From positions 1 to 8,498 of the forward strand of contig CAYPEL010000124.1 of assembly GCA_964409635.1 (NCBI GenBank): a stretch of 8,498 nt of DNA. Reading direction: 5' to 3'. The position numbers and the translations under genes were made by a program. This DNA comes from CAYPEL01 sp964409635. Its GTDB lineage: Bacteria; Pseudomonadota; Gammaproteobacteria; DSM-19610. Each line of letters starts with the position of its first letter. The first letter of the stretch is position 1. The notes beneath the pieces are model-generated. The model was not told the origin of the DNA. It saw nothing but the letters and a program-made list of their open reading frames with translations, and ran no database searches. Of the stretch, positions 4,683-8,498 are shown piece after piece.

Positions 4683-7358
4683 TCATGACCTGGGTGGCTC
4701 CCATGTATACGCCGCCGCCATCCCCTGCAACGTCATGGTCGATTTGATCGCGTCGTGCGGGATCAGGAGGTAGGCCCAGGGCTTTCCTCCATATTGCTGC
4801 TCATGCTCGCTGGCATGCCGACACCATTCATATGCAGCGTGGGCCTTGGCCTGTACATCATCATCCTGCATGGCGTTGGCCGCCTTGGGCTCACACAGGT
4901 ACTTGGCGGTTGCGGTTTCCACGACAAAGTCGGGTTCATATTCTGAATATTTTTGAGATACATAGATTCGAAAATGACCTTCAGCAGGCTTGAACCACTT
5001 TAGATCGTCCTGCTCATCTTCGAGAAGAATGGCAAACCGCCGTTCTGAATCGGAATGAAACCGTTGCGTGGGGTACAGGCAGCGTTTGAAACCATCGAAC
5101 AGCATGCCACGGATGTTCTGCCGATCCTCGACCGGGTCGCGAAACAAGCGGATATCCTCGCTGGTCGGGATCGAGAAATTTCCCGGCCGCAAGGTCATGA
5201 AGCCCTTGCTGACCTGCGCCTCATAATCCGTCGCCTTCTCCCAGTAGTGGTCCTGCATCTGTGCATGGATCAACTCGGCCAGTTGCTGCTGGTGGTACTG
5301 AAGCACATTGGATACGGCATCTTCATCCGGCAAATAGGAGCGCAGATGCGTCACCACCTGACCGGCCAGCTTATAGAGTAATACGGCATGATCATCGTAG
5401 GAAACGTCATCGAAATCCATGAGCATGCGCACCAGATAATTCTCAGGCCGTTCCTCGGCCACGATACCGGAACCATAGGAGAGGCGTTCGCGCTGATGGG
5501 TACGCAGGTGCTGGATTAGAATATCGTCATCAACCGGTTGCAAGCGGATACCTTCAACATCCATCTCAAAGTCGTGGAACCCGCAACTGACCTCCCCCTT
5601 GGGCACCACGATGATGCGCGGAATATCGATGGTATGTTCAATAAAGATATGGGTGGCCTTTGCCACGATCGCGGAAATATCCGGCACCTCGGCCATGCCC
5701 TCCAGCTCACGTTGCACCGGCGTCATGGTGTCGATCACATCCCGGGTGATCCGCGCCTGCATATCCGGCGAGTTCAGATCGAAGGAACGGGGTAGATTCT
5801 CGTATTTCTTGATGACCTCCAGCGTCGCCGAGGCCACCTGCCGTTCCGCCTCGGTGGGGAAATCTACTGGCTTGTCATTATCTTCATTCAATGCCGCACA
5901 GATCTGTTCCACCATCTCCGGCTGAACGGTCACGGTCTTCTTGCCTTCCAGCGGAATATCCCGGCCAATCACCACACCGGTACGGATAATGGAATCCGGG
6001 TTGTTGGCCTCATCGATGATGGCCTGGAACATGTCATGGGCCACGATGATCAGGCGGTCTACTGCCGGGACGCCGACGCGCTTGCCATAGGGCAGACGCA
6101 GGCCGCGGCCAATGGACTGTTCCACCAGGGTGCGTGAACGACCGGCACGCAACGGTACAATGGTATACAGGTTTGTGACATCCCAGCCTTCCTTGAGCTT
6201 GTTGACGTGCACCACAATCTCGGTGGGTTCGTTCGGGTCTTCCACCGCCAGCAGGCGGGCCACCGTTTCATCGGCCTCTTCGCCGCGCTGTTTGGAATGT
6301 ACGGTGATCACCCGGTCCTTGTAGCGCCCCTCAAAAAAGGCATCGCTCTGGATGGTGCTGACAATATCATTGGCATGCCGGGTGTCCTGCGCCACCACCA
6401 GCATGAACGGCTTGACGATCGGCTTGCCGTGCTGGCGTGCATACACCTCCAGCTCCACCTTGGCACTTTCATGGATACGCACACCGTCTTCGAGTTTCAG
6501 GCGTTCGAGCTGTTCCTCAGTATAATTGGCCGGATCGAAGTTCTCCCGCGTCGCCACCGCGGGTTCCTTGACATAACCATCCGCCAGAGCACTGGCCAGT
6601 GGATAACTGTAAATTACATTCTTGAAGGGTATGGTCCGAGTAGCCCCCTGCTCGACTTGCGGAGTTGCGGTCAACTCCAGGCCCAGCACCGGATTGAGTT
6701 CATTGATGGCACGCACCCCGGCAGAGGCCCGGTAGCGGTGCGACTCGTCCATCAGCAGCACCAGATCATCGAGGCCGGACAAATAATCGAAATAACTCTC
6801 GCCGATGTACTCCGACAGGCGCTTGATGCGCGGCGCCTTGCCACCCCGGACCTCGGAATTGATCTTGGAGACATTGAAGATGTTGACGTGGATAACGTCC
6901 TCAAACAGCCAGTCCGAGCCACGCACGCCCCGACCACTCTCGTAATTATCACCGGTGATAATCTCAGGTGGATTCAGGGCAAACTCGGCGATGCCCTGAA
7001 ACACATACTTGGGATGGTTGGGTGTGAAGTCGGCGATCAGCTTATTATAGATGGTGAGATTCGGAGCAAGTACGAAAAAGTGTTTGATGCCTTTAGCCAG
7101 GCGCAGATAACTAATAAACGCACCCATCAACCGAGTCTTGCCCACACCGGTGGCGAGCGCAAAACACAGCGACGGGAAATCGCGCTCGAAATCCTCGACG
7201 CTCGAAAACTCGGCCTGTATGGCAGACAACAATGCTGCCAAATCATACTGTTTGGTCAACGGTACCAGCTCGGCGATCCGCGCCAGGATCTCCAGCGATT
7301 CCCGCTGCGGAGCACGCAAACTCAGCCGGGCGCTGATGGCATTGACGTGCCGGTTCAC
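4683..7358 (-). CDS. Res-like type III restriction helicase-nuclease
   Basis: This 891-residue protein combines an SF2 DEAD/DEAH-family motor with a C-terminal nuclease, the layout of type III restriction (Res) subunits, which translocate on and cut DNA in complex with Mod. Motifs seen: Walker A ATGVGKT at 69-75, Walker B DESH at 204-207, motif III TAT at 230-232, motif V KLKEGWDVTN at 387-396, and motif VI QSIGRGLRLP at 414-423. The C-terminus has a PD-(D/E)xK site: EPD (D810), then EPK with Glu823 and Lys825. All are intact, so the enzyme looks active. The start is GTG at 7358, overlapping the hepT stop as GTGA, with GGAAGG about 6 bases upstream inside hepT. It is the last gene of mod-mntA-hepT-res. 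It is somewhat shorter than classical Res subunits of about 970 residues, so it may form a separate Res-like branch. Confidence 0.9.
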   Translation of the reverse strand: MNRHVNAISARLSLRAPQRESLEILARIAELVPLTKQYDLAALLSAIQAEFSSVEDFERDFPSLCFALATGVGKTRLMGAFISYLRLAKGIKHFFVLAPNLTIYNKLIADFTPNHPKYVFQGIAEFALNPPEIITGDNYESGRGVRGSDWLFEDVIHVNIFNVSKINSEVRGGKAPRIKRLSEYIGESYFDYLSGLDDLVLLMDESHRYRASAGVRAINELNPVLGLELTATPQVEQGATRTIPFKNVIYSYPLASALADGYVKEPAVATRENFDPANYTEEQLERLKLEDGVRIHESAKVELEVYARQHGKPIVKPFMLVVAQDTRHANDIVSTIQSDAFFEGRYKDRVITVHSKQRGEEADETVARLLAVEDPNEPTEIVVHVNKLKEGWDVTNLYTIVPLRAGRSRTLVEQSIGRGLRLPYGKRVGVPAVDRLIIVAHDMFQAIIDEANNPDSIIRTGVVIGRDIPLEGKKTVTVQPEMVEQICAALNEDNDKPVDFPTEAERQVASATLEVIKKYENLPRSFDLNSPDMQARITRDVIDTMTPVQRELEGMAEVPDISAIVAKATHIFIEHTIDIPRIIVVPKGEVSCGFHDFEMDVEGIRLQPVDDDILIQHLRTHQRERLSYGSGIVAEERPENYLVRMLMDFDDVSYDDHAVLLYKLAGQVVTHLRSYLPDEDAVSNVLQYHQQQLAELIHAQMQDHYWEKATDYEAQVSKGFMTLRPGNFSIPTSEDIRLFRDPVEDRQNIRGMLFDGFKRCLYPTQRFHSDSERRFAILLEDEQDDLKWFKPAEGHFRIYVSQKYSEYEPDFVVETATAKYLCEPKAANAMQDDDVQAKAHAAYEWCRHASEHEQQYGGKPWAYLLIPHDAIKSTMTLQGMAAAYTWEPPRS

Positions 7359-7711
7359 TCGTTGCCTTCCCCATCGAGCCTTGTAAGTAATGCATGTGTT
7401 GCATCGCGTATTTCAGGAATCCTGTTGCAAACCACATCCCAAACAATTTGTGCATCCAGTGCGAAATAGTGATGTGCAATGATGTCTCGAAACTGCGCAG
7501 CACTTGACCACTCGACTTCCGGCATGGCGACTTTTATGTTGTCCGGGAGTTTCTTGGAGGCTTCACCGATGACCTGCAAGTTAAACAAGACAGCATCGAA
7601 TACGACATTGTCCTCACAAAAAGACTCGAATGATAAATTGCGCACAGACTGATCAATTTTTTCCGCTGCCTGCGCAATATCGTCCAGATACAGCAGCGGA
7701 TCACGCGACAC
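7355..7711 (-). CDS. hepT: HEPN-domain toxin HepT (DUF86)
   Basis: A 118-residue all-helical HEPN protein of the DUF86 type. The RNase signature R-x4-H-x-Y is complete: Arg75, His80 and Tyr82 in RDIIAHHY. In HEPN-MNT modules HepT is an endoribonuclease toxin, and the partner MntA silences it by adding AMP units to the tyrosine of this motif, as shown for the Shewanella oneidensis pair. NLQVIGEASKKLP (44-56) is also typical. Start: GTG at 7711, within the end of mntA (11-base overlap), with AAGGA 8 bases ahead. Its stop overlaps the res start by 4 bases. The position between a restriction gene and its methylase is unusual for a plain addiction module and suggests it is tied to the restriction system; this last point is inference. 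Confidence 0.92.
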   Translation of the reverse strand: MSRDPLLYLDDIAQAAEKIDQSVRNLSFESFCEDNVVFDAVLFNLQVIGEASKKLPDNIKVAMPEVEWSSAAQFRDIIAHHYFALDAQIVWDVVCNRIPEIRDATHALLTRLDGEGNE

Positions 7712-7994
7712 GGATCAAGTCCTTTTCCACATGGGGACGCGCCCGAGGCTTGAGACCCGATGCTGTAACCAGGTCAACCTTCTTACCAATCAAATCTGCC
7801 AGATAAGATTTCAGGCCCATGTAACCGTCGAAGGTCGCCGGTTTATTAAATTCCACTAACACATCGATATCGCTCTTTTCGTGCATTTCATCACGCGCGG
7901 CCGAGCCAAATAAACTCAATTGTTTTACATCAAAGCGCTGCTGGATATCACCGATATGATCGTGTAATACGTCGAGGATTTGCTGTTTATTCAT
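7701..7994 (-). CDS. mntA: minimal nucleotidyltransferase antitoxin MntA
   Basis: A 97-residue minimal nucleotidyltransferase. The metal-binding signature GS-x10-D-x-D is complete (Gly30, Ser31, Asp42, Asp44 within LFGSAARDEMHEKSDID), and a third acidic residue follows at Asp79 in KKVDLVT. In HEPN-MNT pairs this enzyme uses ATP to AMPylate and thereby neutralise HepT. Start choice: AAGGAG lies 8 bases before the ATG at 7994 but only 5 before an in-frame TTG at 7997, so ATG is preferred. The mod stop and this ATG share one base (TGATG), a classic sign of coupled translation. It overlaps hepT by 11 bases, keeping antitoxin before toxin as is usual. The family assignment is secure. Confidence 0.92.
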   Translation of the reverse strand: MNKQQILDVLHDHIGDIQQRFDVKQLSLFGSAARDEMHEKSDIDVLVEFNKPATFDGYMGLKSYLADLIGKKVDLVTASGLKPRARPHVEKDLIRVA

Positions 7995-8498
7995 CAATCT
8001 TTCTCCTTAAACAAGGTTGCCTGAGACCCCGGTGGTATTGGGGCATCGGCCAAGTTTACGATTTCCAGACTATAATCATCCCGTCCAAACTCACACCGAC
8101 TCAATACCGCATTGGGAATCTTTTTAAGTGTGAGATTTGCAAATGCACCCCGCTTTACGCGGAAAGCACCGCAACAAACCAGCAGCGTGCACTCATTACC
8201 GACTTCTTCCGATAACGCCTCCAGTTGCGCCCGGCTCAGCGTCTGGGTGGTGACATAGATATAATCGCGTTCGGTGGAATGACCGTGTTGCCAGTAGGCT
8301 GTATCGCTGGGTGCATAGGTAAAACCTTCGTGCTTGCAGATCGCCTCGGCCAGCATTTCGGAATTGTACTTCTCATTGATGACCCAGTTGTCCCATGGGT
8401 CTTTTTCCAGCAGTGAGGGTGCCAGGCGGTAATAACGGAAACCGCCGCCGCCTTTCCAGTTGACCGCTTCGGTGATACCACCGGCATCATCGCCATCG
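7994..8498 (-). CDS. C-terminal part of a type III Mod-like DNA methyltransferase
   Basis: The frame is open to the right edge, giving 167 C-terminal residues; the start lies beyond 8498. The segment GGGGFRYYRLAPSLL, then WVINEKYNSEMLAEAICK, TYAPSDT and WQHGHSTERDYIYVTT, is characteristic of the C-terminal region of adenine-specific type III Mod methyltransferases. Mod provides target recognition and methylates one strand of the site. The catalytic DPPY and FxGxG motifs are not in this stretch and must lie outside the window, so activity cannot be judged. A Met codon at 8356 is internal, not a start, because the family sequence continues upstream of it without interruption. It is coupled to mntA by a one-base stop/start overlap and leads the operon that ends with the Res-like gene. 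Confidence 0.87.
   Translation of the reverse strand, partial: DGDDAGGITEAVNWKGGGGFRYYRLAPSLLEKDPWDNWVINEKYNSEMLAEAICKHEGFTYAPSDTAYWQHGHSTERDYIYVTTQTLSRAQLEALSEEVGNECTLLVCCGAFRVKRGAFANLTLKKIPNAVLSRCEFGRDDYSLEIVNLADAPIPPGSQATLFKEKD

Noticed and set aside
6207..7469. 420-codon open frame on the plus strand
   Set aside because: It is antisense to res and hepT, whose motifs and codon patterns are clearly real, and its translation shows no recognisable domain; it is a shadow frame.
7994..8356. A separate 120-residue gene starting at the ATG at 8356
   Set aside because: The frame continues open to 8498, and the residues upstream of this Met match the Mod C-terminal region, so it is the tail of a longer gene.
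1..8498. CRISPR arrays or tandem repeat arrays
   Set aside because: Reading the window by eye showed no regularly spaced repeats beyond the three-copy motif at 3525-3571.

Overview
The window looks like chromosomal DNA of a gammaproteobacterium. It carries both GlnRS and GluRS in their gammaproteobacterial forms and tRNA genes with typical sigma-70 promoters. The species cannot be named from the sequence. It divides into two parts that meet at a tRNA gene.

Positions 1-3467 are core genome. On the minus strand, gltX (glutamyl-tRNA synthetase) is followed after 50 bases by glnS (glutaminyl-tRNA synthetase), and then by a tRNA-Ala(GGC) gene cut by the left edge, which has its own near-consensus promoter with a GCGCGC discriminator. 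Divergent from gltX, on the plus strand, lies tRNA-Val(CAC). The two share a 92-base intergenic region that holds a strong tRNA promoter and a perfect 10-bp-arm palindrome just ahead of gltX.

From 3468 to the right edge the window looks like an integrated element that used the tRNA-Val 3' end as its attachment site. Next to the tRNA is a 76-codon remnant of a tyrosine integrase: its N-terminal arm-binding domain is joined in frame to what looks like the extreme C-terminus, with the catalytic domain missing. Its start codon follows a 14-bp hairpin that buries the Shine-Dalgarno, and three copies of a TGTCACACT motif surround it. Then comes a DUF6088/AbiEi-like antitoxin gene with its own promoter but no partner toxin.

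The rest, on the minus strand and converging on the antitoxin gene, is a tightly overlapped four-gene operon read right to left: mod (C-terminal part only, running off the right edge), mntA (minimal nucleotidyltransferase antitoxin), hepT (HEPN RNase toxin) and a Res-like helicase-nuclease with complete SF2 motifs and a PD-ExK site. So a type III-like restriction-modification system has a HEPN-MNT toxin-antitoxin module inserted between modification and restriction genes, with 1-, 11- and 4-base overlaps suggesting translational coupling. This composite defence operon is the most interesting thing in the window. Each family is known; how the two modules act together is inference.
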